A stretch of 64,000 nucleotides of DNA. Source: DASRFA01 sp035651755 (GTDB taxonomy: Bacteria; Desulfobacterota; Binatia; UBA12015). Below the pieces are notes generated by a model. The model had not been told where the DNA came from. It ran no database searches and worked only from the letters and a program-made list of their open reading frames with translations. A program made the translations under genes and the position numbers. Within the stretch, counting starts at the first letter, position 1. Each line of letters starts with the position of its first letter. The stretch is taken from NCBI GenBank assembly GCA_035651755.1, contig DASRFA010000014.1:1-64000 (forward strand), in the 5' to 3' direction. Positions 33,158-42,110 of this stretch are shown piece after piece.

Positions 33158-34561
33158 TCAGGCGCCGGGCAGCGGTGCGATGCGCAGCGCATGGACCGGC
33201 TGTCCCGAGATCGGTGCAGGCAGCCGAACGACCAGGTCGTCGTCCGCCCGCCGCCACGTCAAGCGTCCCGCGTGACCGAGGAGCTGGACGGTGGTGCCGT
33301 CCGCGACGGGCAGGTCGCGCAGGCGCACCTCGTCCCCGTGCGGCGTGTCGAGGAGCAGCGCATACAGCGCGTCGGTGCCGCGCGTGAAGCGCACCGGCAC
33401 GCCGCACGCCGTCGTCGACTCGGCGCGGCGCCAGGGCCTCGTGCCGCGGATCCCCTCGCCGTTCACGGCGAGCCATGCGCCGAGGCCGAGGAGACAGGCG
33501 CGCTGCAGCTCGTGGATGCTTCCGTCGGCGCGCGGGCCGACGTTCAGCAGGAGGTTGCCGTTCTTGCTCACGATGTCGGCGAGCATGCGAATCACGGCGT
33601 CCGCCGACAGGTAGCTGTCCGCGTCGTCGAGCCGGTTGAAGCCGAACGAGCTCGAGATGCCGCGGCACGTCTCCCACTTCTCGCGCTCGACGTCGGGGAA
33701 CGTGGCGTACTCCGGCGTCAGGAAGTCGTAGTGGATCCCGGGCGGCTGCATGCCGGGACGCTTCGGCGGCGCGAATTCGGTCGCGAAGCGGTCGTTGACG
33801 ACGCCGTCGGGCACGCGGTCGTAGTAGTCCGCGAACAGCGCCGCGACGTCGGCGCCGCGCACGTACATGATGTCGCCCCACAGGACCGACGGGCGATAGC
33901 GCTCGATCAGCTCGCGCCAGTGCGCGTCGGCATAGGCGGCGTACTTCGGTCCTTCGAGGATGGTCGAGTAGATCTTTTGCGGCTCGTCGATGCGCTCGGG
34001 GTTCAGGAGCCAGTCCATGCCGCCGGTGTAGTAGAGCCCCGCACGCAGGCCGCGCTCGCGCACCGCCGCGACGAGCTCGCCGACGAGGTCGCGCGTCGAC
34101 TGGTAACCGGGCCGGACGAGGTTGCCGACGCGGCTCGGCCACAGCAGGTAGCCGTCGGTGTGCTTCGCGGTCAGGACGACGTAGCCCGCGCCCGCGTCAC
34201 GGAAGAGCCGCGCCCAGTCGTCGGCGACCCACTTCGCCGACTCGCGCTCGAAGATCGGCTGGAAGTCCTCGTAGGCGAAGCCGGCCCCGAAGGCGCGGTC
34301 GTGGTAGGCGCGCGTCGGACCGTCCGCGAACTTGAGCGTGTTCAGGTACCACTCGGCGTACGGATTCTCGCGGAAGTACTTGTCGAAGCCGCCTTCGGCG
34401 ATGACCTGGAACGGGTCCTTCCGCGACGCGGCGAACGCAGGCACCGAGTAGAGTCCCCAGTGCACGAAGATCCCGAGCTTCGCGTCCTGGTACCAGTCCG
34501 GCAGCGGATGCTGCCGGATCGATTCGAGAGTCGGCTCGTAGCGCTCGGGCGCCTGTGACAT
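33158..34561 (-). CDS. alpha-L-fucosidase, glycoside hydrolase family 29
   Basis: 467 residues from the ATG at 34561. GH29 features: DWYQDAKLGIFVHWGLYSVP, AGAGYVVLTAKHTDGYLLWP (the conserved KHHDG-like segment, here KHTDG), the nucleophile region VLWGDIMYVRGADV (Asp of WGD), and NGNLLLNVGPRADGSIHE. A C-terminal beta domain ends the protein. It cleaves terminal alpha-fucose from glycans. There is no signal peptide, so it is either cytosolic or exported by another route; many GH29 enzymes carry one. No sugar transporter or other glycosidase is adjacent. Confidence 0.92.
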   Translation of the reverse strand: MSQAPERYEPTLESIRQHPLPDWYQDAKLGIFVHWGLYSVPAFAASRKDPFQVIAEGGFDKYFRENPYAEWYLNTLKFADGPTRAYHDRAFGAGFAYEDFQPIFERESAKWVADDWARLFRDAGAGYVVLTAKHTDGYLLWPSRVGNLVRPGYQSTRDLVGELVAAVRERGLRAGLYYTGGMDWLLNPERIDEPQKIYSTILEGPKYAAYADAHWRELIERYRPSVLWGDIMYVRGADVAALFADYYDRVPDGVVNDRFATEFAPPKRPGMQPPGIHYDFLTPEYATFPDVEREKWETCRGISSSFGFNRLDDADSYLSADAVIRMLADIVSKNGNLLLNVGPRADGSIHELQRACLLGLGAWLAVNGEGIRGTRPWRRAESTTACGVPVRFTRGTDALYALLLDTPHGDEVRLRDLPVADGTTVQLLGHAGRLTWRRADDDLVVRLPAPISGQPVHALRIAPLPGA

Positions 34562-34606
34562 GGCGCACGATCGCACCGCGGGTGACGCCGCTTCAAGCCG
34601 CGACGG

Positions 34607-35044
34607 TCACCTCTCCACGGGCACGAGAGCCGGCGCACCCGGCTCCTTGACGAGGAACACGACGAACTTCGCCGGCTTCGTGTCGCTCGCGTTCCGGCCG
34701 ACGAGATGGACCGAGCTCGGATCCTCGTAGAACGTCTGGCCCGGCTGAAGCGTGACCTTCTTCCCACCCTCGAGCTGCATCTCGACCGTCCCGTCGATCA
34801 CGTAGACGAACGCGCTCGCGTTGTGGCGATGGATCGGATCCGCGCCGCCCGGCGGATACTCGACCGTGAGCATCATGGCCTCCTTGCCCGGGACGTTCGC
34901 CAGCGGTTGCGCCAGCAGCTCGCTGACACGCGGCGGAGGCGGGTCGGCGGCGTGCACTCCGGAGACGAGCGAAAAGGCCAGGAACGACGCCGTCGCTGCC
35001 CAGGAGAGGCCGACACGTGCTGCATCGATCAATGGTGCTCTCAT
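34607..35044 (-). CDS. exported cupin-domain protein
   Basis: 145 residues with a signal peptide (AATASFLAFSLVSGVHAADP). The cupin motif 1 is PIHRHNASAFVYVIDGTVEM (His ligands visible) and motif 2 is PGQTFYEDPSSVHLVGRN. Probably a periplasmic metal-binding small beta-barrel of unknown substrate. It lies 16 bases downstream of the NmrA-like gene and is likely co-transcribed with it. Confidence 0.88.
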   Translation of the reverse strand: MRAPLIDAARVGLSWAATASFLAFSLVSGVHAADPPPPRVSELLAQPLANVPGKEAMMLTVEYPPGGADPIHRHNASAFVYVIDGTVEMQLEGGKKVTLQPGQTFYEDPSSVHLVGRNASDTKPAKFVVFLVKEPGAPALVPVER

Positions 35045-35060
35045 GGCATCTCCGATCCGA

Positions 35061-35813
35061 TCAGCGCGTCGTCTGCTTCGTCAGCCAATCCTCCAATCGC
35101 GTCGGACCGCGTCGGGCGTCGTCGCGCGCGCACAGCGAGTCGTCGTGGAGGAGCGTCCCGAAGTAGCGGGCCTGCGGATCGGCCACGACCCGACGGTCGT
35201 CGCCCCGGGCGCTGAGCACGCGCTCGACGAGATCGTCGAAGCGGCGTCGCTCGGGGCCTCCGACCTCGATCATCCCATCCACCGGCTTCTCGACGACGAC
35301 GTCCGCGAGCGCCGCGGAAACGTCGCGAGCCGCGATCGGCTGCATCAGCGCCGACGGTACACGAACCGCGGTCCCGTCGAACCCGGCGTCCGCGATCCCC
35401 GCGAGGAACTCGAAGAACTGCGTCGCGCGCAGGATCGAGAAAGGCACCCCGCCCTTCTCGATCAGCGCCTCCTGCGCCACCTTGGCGCGGAGGTAGCCGC
35501 TGTCGGGCAGCCGGTCCGCGCCGACGACCGAAAGGGCGACGTGATGTCTCACGGATGCGTCGCGCTCCACCTGGAGCAGGTTGCGGGTCGAGGTCTCGAA
35601 GAAACGGAGCACGTCGTCATCCGCCCAGGACGGCGCGTTCGTCACGTCGACGACCACGTCGGCGCCGGCCAAGGCCTCGCCCAGCCCTTTCCCCGTCACC
35701 GAATCGACCCCCGACTTCGGCGAAGCGGCCAGCGCGGTGTGGCCGCGATCGCGGAGAATCCCGACGAGCCCGCTGCCGATGAGCCCGGTTCCGCCGATGA
35801 CTACGATCTTCAT
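35061..35813 (-). CDS. NAD(P)-binding NmrA/SDR-a type oxidoreductase
   Basis: 250 residues. A Rossmann start (KIVVIGGTGLIGSGLVGILR) with the GGTGxxG motif is followed by an atypical SDR pattern (VVVDVTNAPSW, HHVALSVVGADRLPDSGYLR, and the C-terminal MIEVGGPERRRFDDLVERVL). This fits the NmrA-like/SDR-a5 group, many members of which reduce quinones or sense NADP rather than act on alcohols. Cytosolic. It is the first gene of a pair with the cupin. Confidence 0.88.
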   Translation of the reverse strand: MKIVVIGGTGLIGSGLVGILRDRGHTALAASPKSGVDSVTGKGLGEALAGADVVVDVTNAPSWADDDVLRFFETSTRNLLQVERDASVRHHVALSVVGADRLPDSGYLRAKVAQEALIEKGGVPFSILRATQFFEFLAGIADAGFDGTAVRVPSALMQPIAARDVSAALADVVVEKPVDGMIEVGGPERRRFDDLVERVLSARGDDRRVVADPQARYFGTLLHDDSLCARDDARRGPTRLEDWLTKQTTR

Positions 35814-35988
35814 GCCCGCTCCCTTCGTCGTTTCGCGCGGGAGGCCACCAGCCGGCCCCTCGCGGGTTCCGAACCGCAGGACCGCGGAGCTCGCCGTTTC
35901 GTGGCGGGCGATCGAGACAGGATGGCGGCGAGCTTCTCGGGGCTTTCGACCGAGCTGAGCGTACGCAAGGTGCGACGCTATACCAAGG

Positions 35989-36369
35989 TCACCCGATGTC
36001 GGCTTCGGCGGGCAAGTCGCACTTCTTCTCGGCGGAGACCGTCCGGATGATGCGCAGATCGTTGCGCAGATCGGCGAGGTTCTCGTCCGCGCTCTCGTCG
36101 TCGTTCCAGGTGAAGAAGCCGACGCCGAGTCCCGCCAAGGTGGCGGCGCCGATCACGTTGGTCGCGATCGTGCCGGCTTTGGAATCCCGCATCGCCGACA
36201 CGAGCTTGCGCTCGGCGACGACCGTCTCCTCGTAGGCGTCGATCAGCTGCGAGCAACTGGCGGCCCGGGCCTCGTGCCAAACGTCCTCGTCATCCGACGC
36301 TGCCGCGCCCGCACTCCCGACGAGGGACGAAGCGGCCATGAATGCTGCAATCACCCGGAGAAAGCGCAT
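35989..36369 (-). CDS. small exported protein with C-terminal coiled region, unknown function
   Basis: 126 residues from the ATG at 36369, preceded by AGGAGG. A signal peptide (MRFLRVIAAFMAASSLVGSA) precedes a helical stretch (CSQLIDAYEETVVAERKLVS), a hydrophobic segment (IATNVIGAATLAGLGVGFFT) that could be a transmembrane helix, and a charged helical end with one Cys. No family recognised. Confidence 0.75.
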   Translation of the reverse strand: MRFLRVIAAFMAASSLVGSAGAAASDDEDVWHEARAASCSQLIDAYEETVVAERKLVSAMRDSKAGTIATNVIGAATLAGLGVGFFTWNDDESADENLADLRNDLRIIRTVSAEKKCDLPAEADIG

Positions 36370-36468
36370 CGTCCTCCTATCGGTCCTTTCTGCGTGCAGG
36401 ATGAGCGGCCATTGCCGGTCTCGACGAGCCGACGCCACGCTCCTCAGATCGACGGGACCGGGCGCCGA

Positions 36469-37536
36469 TCACGCCCCGCCCGCGGCGGGGACGGGCGACG
36501 GCGCGGTCCTCAGCTCCGCGCGAGTGCGGATCCGAGGCACGCCGGCCGGTGGCGCCGCCGCCGTGCGGCGGAAGCGCCGGAAGTCGCGGAGGGCACCGAC
36601 GGCACCCGGCCCGAGCGCGGTCGGCACGTAGTTGAAGCCGCGGCGGATGAAGAACAGCGCGCGGCGCGCCGCGCTTTGCGCGGTCTCTTCGTTGAGCCCG
36701 GCGCTCGGCGGCACGACGATCGTCCGGTAGAGCACGCGGACGTCCCGATAGTAGTGACGCGCGAGCGCGTCCTCCGGACCGGCGTGGACCGACCACACCT
36801 CCGGCGGCAGCTGGCGCGACCTCGTCGAGTTGACGAAGGTCTCGACCAACGGCGCCTCGGGCGCCGAGGGATCGCAGAGGACGAGCACGTCGGCCACGCG
36901 CAGCGCCTCGCGGTCGACCGTGTCGACAGCGACGATCGCGCCGACGCCCTCGCGCTCGATCGCGTCGCGCAGCGCCTGGCCGAACGGCGTACGCGCGCCG
37001 TGGAGCGCGAAGCGCCTGCCCCGCAGGTACGTGCCGCCGCCGACGACCCAGTCGACGAGCTTGCCGTAGGCGCTGAAGTATCCGTCCGGGTAGACGTGAT
37101 GGAGAGCGTGGTACGCGGGGTATGCCAGCCAGGACGGCGGGTACGCGTCGAGCATCTCGATTTCGCGATGGTTGATGTCGAGGCCCTTGTAGGACAGCAG
37201 CGCGAGGAAGACGACGGTCTGCAGCGTGAGGCATCCGAGCACGACGGCGCGCGGCAGAACGAACGACGCGAGCCCGGTGAACGCGGCCTGCGTCAAGTAT
37301 TCCGGCACGAGATGACACCAGACGTTCCTCGTCTGGTTCTCCCAGCGGGTGTGGAGCGACCGATCGAGCCACTCGTGGTGGACTGCATGAGGCCAGGCCA
37401 GCGCGCGGATCGCGCGCCAGCGCGATCGCAGCATGCCGTGGAGGACCCAGTGCACGCCGTCGAAGACGACCGTCCCGACGCACCAGAGAGCGATGCTGCC
37501 CACGATCAGGAGCGCGATGTCGAGCCAGGCCGACAC
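36469..37536 (-). CDS. fatty acid hydroxylase/sterol desaturase-like membrane protein with extra C-terminal domain
   Basis: 355 residues from a GTG at 37536. The N-terminal half (~1-170) is an integral-membrane di-iron fold: His clusters VHWVLHG, PHAVHHEW and YHALHHVYP, with hydrophobic segments WLDIALLIVGSIALWCVGTV and LGCLTLQTVVFLALLSYKGL. The C-terminal ~180 residues form a soluble alpha/beta domain (TPFGQALRDAIEREGVGAIV, ALRVADVLVLCDPSAPEAPL) resembling a Rossmann-type fold. A hydroxylase-plus-C-terminal-domain layout recalls plant CER1/WAX2 alkane-forming proteins, but that similarity is only architectural here. The substrate is likely a lipid. Confidence 0.75.
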   Translation of the reverse strand: MSAWLDIALLIVGSIALWCVGTVVFDGVHWVLHGMLRSRWRAIRALAWPHAVHHEWLDRSLHTRWENQTRNVWCHLVPEYLTQAAFTGLASFVLPRAVVLGCLTLQTVVFLALLSYKGLDINHREIEMLDAYPPSWLAYPAYHALHHVYPDGYFSAYGKLVDWVVGGGTYLRGRRFALHGARTPFGQALRDAIEREGVGAIVAVDTVDREALRVADVLVLCDPSAPEAPLVETFVNSTRSRQLPPEVWSVHAGPEDALARHYYRDVRVLYRTIVVPPSAGLNEETAQSAARRALFFIRRGFNYVPTALGPGAVGALRDFRRFRRTAAAPPAGVPRIRTRAELRTAPSPVPAAGGA

Positions 37537-37674
37537 GGGTCGTAACGGGCAATACCGCCCGGTGCGCGCGTCGGCCAGTCGGGGTTCGCACCTCCGCGGC
37601 CGCGGAGCGGAAATCGACGTCGGCTCGACGAGGGAGCCCCGTCCCGGTCACAATCAGCGTGAAAGGAGATCAGG

Positions 37675-38322
37675 ATGCCCCGACTCCGACAGGTCCCGCG
37701 CAGCGAAGTCCACGAGCGCGGCAAGCCGATCTACGACATGCTTTTCGGCGAGCGGTGCCCGGTCGCGGAGCCCGGCACCGCGACCGGCACGCCGGGAAAC
37801 TGGTGGACGGTCTTCGCCGGCGTCCCGGATTGCTTCGACCACGCCGTCCAGGGCTTCGCCTTCTACCGGAGCCCGAACCGGAAGCTCGACCCGAAGCTGC
37901 GAGAGCTCGGGCAGATCCGCGCCGGCTGGGCGCGCGGCAGCCGCTTCGTCTTCTCGCAGCACTGCAAGGCGCGCCGCGACGTCGGCCTCACCGAGGAGCA
38001 GATCCGGGCGATCCCCTCGTGGTCGGTCGCGACCTGCTTCTCTCCCGGGGAACGCGCGGTCCTCGCCTACACCGACTGCCTCGTGCTCGACGGCGGTCGC
38101 GTCCCCGACGCGCTCTTCGCCGAGCTGCGACGTCACCTGGACGACGTCGAGATCCTCGAGCTGACCTACGTGACGTGCATGTACGAGATGCACGCGACGA
38201 TGTGCCGCGCGCTTCGCCTCGAGTACGACGACGTCGACGAGCGCGTCACCGAGGTGCCCGCGCCCACGGCCGGCGGCGGTGCGGCCGACGTCATGGCGAT
38301 GGTCGACGCGAGGAAGCGGTGA
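37675..38322 (+). CDS. carboxymuconolactone decarboxylase (CMD)-family protein
   Basis: 215 residues. The AhpD-like core reads LDPKLRELGQIRAGWARGSR, FVFSQHCKARRDVGLTEEQI (the QHCKAxR segment holds the single Cys and His of the family), and FSPGERAVLAYTDCLVLDGG. A second Cys of the CxxC peroxiredoxin-partner motif is absent, so AhpD-type disulfide chemistry is unlikely. A GAAAGGAG leader precedes the ATG at 37675. It converges with the 295-aa gene. Confidence 0.85.
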   Translation: MPRLRQVPRSEVHERGKPIYDMLFGERCPVAEPGTATGTPGNWWTVFAGVPDCFDHAVQGFAFYRSPNRKLDPKLRELGQIRAGWARGSRFVFSQHCKARRDVGLTEEQIRAIPSWSVATCFSPGERAVLAYTDCLVLDGGRVPDALFAELRRHLDDVEILELTYVTCMYEMHATMCRALRLEYDDVDERVTEVPAPTAGGGAADVMAMVDARKR

Positions 38323-38346
38323 CCCGAGACGATCGGCGGCAGCGGC

Positions 38347-39234
38347 TCACGCGTGCCGGGCGACGATCTCCGGATCGCACGCCGCTCGCTCCACGGACCG
38401 CGGCCCGAGCTTGACGCCGATGAAGCCGCCGATCGTCTCGTCGAACGCGACCCTGAGCCAGGCGGCGATCGCGCCGCCGGCTCCGACGTCGAGCCGCGCG
38501 GCGTAGCGCGCGAACCCGCCGATGTCCTTGAACTGATCCATCGCGATCATGAGGTCCGGCTCGTCGACGAGCCCGGCCGGGATCGGACGCGGGGACGCGT
38601 GCGGATCGGCCTCGAAGGCCGCGATGTCGCGCAGCAGGCGCGCGTGGCAGCCGCCGTCCTCCATCAGCGAGGTGAGCGCGCGCTGGTGGGGGTGCGTGCC
38701 TTCGGCGATCTGCCGCGCTTGCTCGGCCATCGCCGCGACGCCGTCCTCGTGGGCGCGCAGCAGCACGAGATCGTAGAGCGGGTGGCGGTGGAACGTCTGG
38801 AGGACGTGGTGCACGATCGCGTCGCGCGGCGCGAAGAGGCCGACGGGATCGAGCACCGTCGCGGGTCCGGAGATGAAGCGGCGCAGGTTGTGGAATCCCC
38901 ACGGGATCCCCTGGCTCTCGTAGAAGATCCTGGTCTCCTCGACGGCGCTCAGCATCATCTGATCGCGCCCGGCGACGAGGAGCTGAGGGATCGATGGCAG
39001 CGCGTCGACGTGGCCGAGCGCGCGCAGTCGCTCGAGGCGCTGCCGCACGAGCCGTGGTCGGACGAAGGCAGACGCGAGCGAGCCCATCTGCTGGAGCTTG
39101 TCGAGATTCTGCCGGACGCCACCCACGACGTCCGCGAGCAGGCGCCACCGCGACCGCCCGAGCCACGTGGGCGGAGTGGCTCCCTGCGTCTCGGCCATGG
39201 AGCGGCCGTCGGCCATCGCACGCGCCTCTGGCAT
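38347..39234 (-). CDS. conserved protein of unknown function, 295 aa
   Basis: No named family recognised. The sequence is mainly helical with several histidines that could bind metal or heme (IPWGFHNLRRFISGPATVLD, HHVLQTFHRHPLYDLVLLRA, EGTHPHQRALTSLMEDGGCH). There is no signal peptide or membrane segment. It follows the SDR gene by two bases, so it is very probably part of the same fatty-acid/CoA-related operon (40971 to 38347). It ends 24 bases from the CMD gene on the opposite strand. Confidence 0.75.
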   Translation of the reverse strand: MPEARAMADGRSMAETQGATPPTWLGRSRWRLLADVVGGVRQNLDKLQQMGSLASAFVRPRLVRQRLERLRALGHVDALPSIPQLLVAGRDQMMLSAVEETRIFYESQGIPWGFHNLRRFISGPATVLDPVGLFAPRDAIVHHVLQTFHRHPLYDLVLLRAHEDGVAAMAEQARQIAEGTHPHQRALTSLMEDGGCHARLLRDIAAFEADPHASPRPIPAGLVDEPDLMIAMDQFKDIGGFARYAARLDVGAGGAIAAWLRVAFDETIGGFIGVKLGPRSVERAACDPEIVARHA

Positions 39235-39236
39235 GC

Positions 39237-40091
39237 CTACTTCGCTAGTAGCTCATCCGGGGTGACCGCCGCGAGGTTCTTCGCGTTCCTCGCCGCCAGA
39301 TCGGGGTCGGCCGCGAACAGCGGCCCGAGCTTCTGCATGAGCGCGTTGAGGTTGCCCTGCGTGCGGGTCTGCCCGCCGTCGGCGACGATCGTCTCGCCGT
39401 TGATCGAGCTCGACAGGTCGGACGCGAGGAAGAGGCAGACCTTCGCGAGCTCCGCTGACGTCGCGGCCCGGTGCATGGGGTGGTCCGCCAGGATCGGGTC
39501 GATGAGCTCGGGGATCGTCTGCAAGAGGCGGGAGGCCGGCGAGTCCTCGATCCAGCCGGAGAGGACGGCATTCGAGCGGATGGTCGGCGCGTACTCCATC
39601 GCGCACTGGTAGGCGAGCGCCACCTGGCTCGCCTTCACGATGCCGTACGACTCGCCCCACGCCGGATGGGTCGCGGCCACGCTGCCGAACTGCACGAGGC
39701 TGCCCTTCCCGGCCTTCAGCATGTGGGGGATCGCCGCCTGCGTCGCCCAGTAGTAGCCCTTCACGTTCACGGCGAACATCCGATCGAGCTGGGCTTCGGT
39801 GGTGTCGACGACGCGGCCGCCCTGCATGACCGACGCCACGTTCACGAGGACGGTCAAGCCGCCGAGCTTCGCCGCGGCGTCGTTCACCGCGGCGACGACC
39901 GCCTCGCGATGCGCGATGTCGGCGACGTACCCGAGGGCGCCGGTGGCGCTCATCACGGCCTTCGTCCGGTCCTCTCGGATGTCCAGGAAGGCGACCCTCG
40001 CCCCCTCCTTCAGGAACAGCTCGACGCACGCGCGTCCGACGCTGATGCCGCCGCCCGTCACGAAAGCGATGGCGTCGTCGAGCAGTCCCAT
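39237..40091 (-). CDS. short-chain dehydrogenase/reductase
   Basis: 284 residues. Classical SDR: cofactor motif AFVTGGGISVGRACVELF, structural motif LVNVASVMQ (NNAG position reads NVAS), and catalytic motif with Tyr and Lys in WGESYGIVKAS, with the catalytic Ser in VQFGSVAATH. It ends with ~60 residues beyond the usual SDR C-terminus (LNALMQKLGPLFAADPDLAA). Probably oxidises or reduces a hydroxyacyl or alcohol substrate with NAD(P). Operon with the DECR-like SDR upstream and the unknown gene downstream. Confidence 0.9.
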   Translation of the reverse strand: MGLLDDAIAFVTGGGISVGRACVELFLKEGARVAFLDIREDRTKAVMSATGALGYVADIAHREAVVAAVNDAAAKLGGLTVLVNVASVMQGGRVVDTTEAQLDRMFAVNVKGYYWATQAAIPHMLKAGKGSLVQFGSVAATHPAWGESYGIVKASQVALAYQCAMEYAPTIRSNAVLSGWIEDSPASRLLQTIPELIDPILADHPMHRAATSAELAKVCLFLASDLSSSINGETIVADGGQTRTQGNLNALMQKLGPLFAADPDLAARNAKNLAAVTPDELLAK

Positions 40092-40101
40092 GGGCTCGCG
40101 C

Positions 40102-40971
40102 TCAGCGCACCGGCCGCACGCGGATCTGCTCGCGCACCGGCTTGTACTCCGGCATCTGGAGGCCGCGGCGGAGCCAGTTCGCGCCGTCGATGACGAACGT
40201 GTGCCCGCTCACGTAGGCGGCGTACGGCGAGCACAGGTACGTCGCCGCCCAGCCGAGCTCGTGCAGGCGGCCGACGCGTCCGGCCGGGATCTGCTTGCCC
40301 GCCTCGCCGTATCCCTCCGGGCGGTTCGCCCTCATCTGGGGCGCCATGTCCTCGTGCGGGAACATGCCGGGCATGAGCTCGTTCACGCGGATCCCGTGGT
40401 GCGCCCACTCGACGGCGAGCGTCATCGTGAGGTTGTGCACGCCGGCCTTCGCGGCCGCCGAGTGCACGGCTCCGGGTCCGCCGGCGAGCGCGTAGGTCGC
40501 CCCGATGTTGAGGATGGCCCCCGGCTTGCCGGCCGCGATCCGCCGCGCAGCCAGCTCGTGCGAGCAGAACCACGTGCCGTCGAGCACGATCTGGGTCACG
40601 GCGCGCCAGCCGTTCGGGCTGAGATCCTCGGACACGACCGGGAAGTTCCCGGCCGCATTGTTGACCAGCACGTCGACCGGTCCGAGCTCCCGCTCGACCT
40701 CGTCGAACGCGCGCGCGATCTGCTCGGGCTGGCGCACGTCGACCTCGGCGCCGCACGCGCGACCGCCGGCGGCCTCGACCGCCCGGATGCCGCGCTGGCG
40801 CTGCTCCGCCTTGCGCGAAAGGATCGCGACCGCCGCGCCGAGGCGCGCGAACTCGATCGCCATCGCCTTCCCGAGGCCGGTTCCGCCGCCGGTGATCGCG
40901 ACGACCGATCCCGCGAACGTTCCCGGCGGCAGCATCGGGCTTCCGGCGGCGGGCGGCTCGGGCAACGGCAT
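40102..40971 (-). CDS. SDR-family 2,4-dienoyl-CoA reductase-like protein
   Basis: 289 residues from the ATG at 40971. Cofactor motif VVAITGGGTGLGKAMAIEFA, NNAG motif DVLVNNAAGNFPVVSEDLSP, and active-site region GAVHSAAAKAGVHNLTMTLA. The usual Tyr of YxxxK is replaced by His and the Ser is absent. That pattern is normal for 2,4-dienoyl-CoA reductases (DECR), which keep only the Lys here and place Tyr elsewhere. Likely role: beta-oxidation of unsaturated fatty acids. It is divergent from the enoyl-CoA hydratase gene, consistent with a fatty-acid degradation context. Confidence 0.85.
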   Translation of the reverse strand: MPLPEPPAAGSPMLPPGTFAGSVVAITGGGTGLGKAMAIEFARLGAAVAILSRKAEQRQRGIRAVEAAGGRACGAEVDVRQPEQIARAFDEVERELGPVDVLVNNAAGNFPVVSEDLSPNGWRAVTQIVLDGTWFCSHELAARRIAAGKPGAILNIGATYALAGGPGAVHSAAAKAGVHNLTMTLAVEWAHHGIRVNELMPGMFPHEDMAPQMRANRPEGYGEAGKQIPAGRVGRLHELGWAATYLCSPYAAYVSGHTFVIDGANWLRRGLQMPEYKPVREQIRVRPVR

Positions 40972-41075
40972 CGATCGAGCGTGGCATCGCTCCGCCGCGC
41001 GCGTCAAACCGCGGACGCGAGGCGCGTTGACCGGGCGCGGCGCGAGCCCGTAGACGTCGGGCGGAGGTGATGGAC

Positions 41076-41891
41076 ATGCCCGAGGAAACGAGCGATGCCG
41101 TTCTGCTCGAGATCGACGGTCCGGTTGCGACCGTCTCGCTGAACCGCCCGGACCGGCTGAACGCGTGGAGCTGGGAGATGGGCATGGAGCTCCACCGCCG
41201 CATGGAGGAGGTCGCGGCGAATGGCGACGTGCGCGTCGTGATCCTGCGCGGCAACGGGCGCGCGTTCTGCGCCGGCATCGACCTCAAGCCCGACGTCAGC
41301 GCGCGCATCGTCGGCCGCTCGCCGGCCGAAAAGGTGCTCAACTACTACCACCGCTACCGCGGCTCCCATCGCCGGACGCGCTTCATCGAGGAGATCCCGC
41401 AGCCGATCATCGTCGCGCTGCACGGCTACTGCCTCGGGGCCGGCTTCGAGATCGCGATGCTCGCCGACATCCGGATCGCCGCCGAGGCCACGGTCTTCGG
41501 CTGCCCGGAGGCGCGGATCGGGGTCGCGATCGACTGCGGCCTCGACATGCGCCTCGCGGAGGAGGTCGGGCCGGCCTGGGCGAAGTGGATGGCCTTCAGC
41601 GGCCGCCGCTTCGACGCTGCGAAGGCGCAGCAGATCGGGCTCCTCCAGGAGGTGCACCCCGCCGACCAGCTCTTCGCCGAGGCGCGGAAGCTCGCCGACG
41701 AGATCGCCGCGAACGCGCCGCTCGCGGTTCAGGCGATCAAGCGCACGACCGACATGTGGTCGAAGCGCGGCCTCGACGACGCCCTCCGCTTCGAGGCGAT
41801 GAACGCCGCCGTCGGCTTCGTGTCGGAAGATCTGCTCGAGGGCTTCGCGTCCGGGCGCGAGAAGCGCCCGCCGCGCTTCGAGGGGAAGTAG
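41076..41891 (+). CDS. enoyl-CoA hydratase/isomerase (crotonase) family protein
   Basis: 271 residues. Crotonase core: SLNRPDRLNAWSWEMGMELH, oxyanion hole region ILRGNGRAFCAGIDLKPDVS and IVALHGYCLGAGFEIAMLAD, and FGCPEARIGVAIDCGLDMRL. The first catalytic Glu position of classical hydratases aligns with the GxCLGAGFE stretch; the other is not obvious, so isomerase or another crotonase chemistry is possible. Start ATG at 41076 is chosen over the GTG and ATG at 41067/41070 because GGAGG sits 8 bases upstream. A GC-rich hairpin follows (41946). Confidence 0.9.
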   Translation: MPEETSDAVLLEIDGPVATVSLNRPDRLNAWSWEMGMELHRRMEEVAANGDVRVVILRGNGRAFCAGIDLKPDVSARIVGRSPAEKVLNYYHRYRGSHRRTRFIEEIPQPIIVALHGYCLGAGFEIAMLADIRIAAEATVFGCPEARIGVAIDCGLDMRLAEEVGPAWAKWMAFSGRRFDAAKAQQIGLLQEVHPADQLFAEARKLADEIAANAPLAVQAIKRTTDMWSKRGLDDALRFEAMNAAVGFVSEDLLEGFASGREKRPPRFEGK

Positions 41892-41945
41892 CCCGCCGGC
41901 ACGCCGCGTGCCTCGAAATCGAGCGCCGGCGGCGATTTCGGGCGG

Positions 41946-41973
41946 CCCCGCCCCGGCTTTCGCCGGAACGGGG
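41946..41973 (+). terminator. stable hairpin after the enoyl-CoA hydratase gene
   Basis: CCCCG-CC-CCGGC-TTTC-GCCGG-AA-CGGGG forms a hairpin of ten base pairs in two blocks with a TTTC loop. No run of T follows, so it would be a weak intrinsic terminator or a 3'-end stabiliser. Confidence 0.35.
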
Positions 41974-42110
41974 AGCCACCCACGTACCCGAGGGCTCGGT
42001 TCGGGAACGCCGCGACGCCCGTGAAGGCGTCACGCTGGAAAATCAGCGGCCGCGACGCGGCATGTGGTTGGAGATGGGGGGAAGCTTTCGTCCTGGGCTC
42101 GCGGTCCCTC

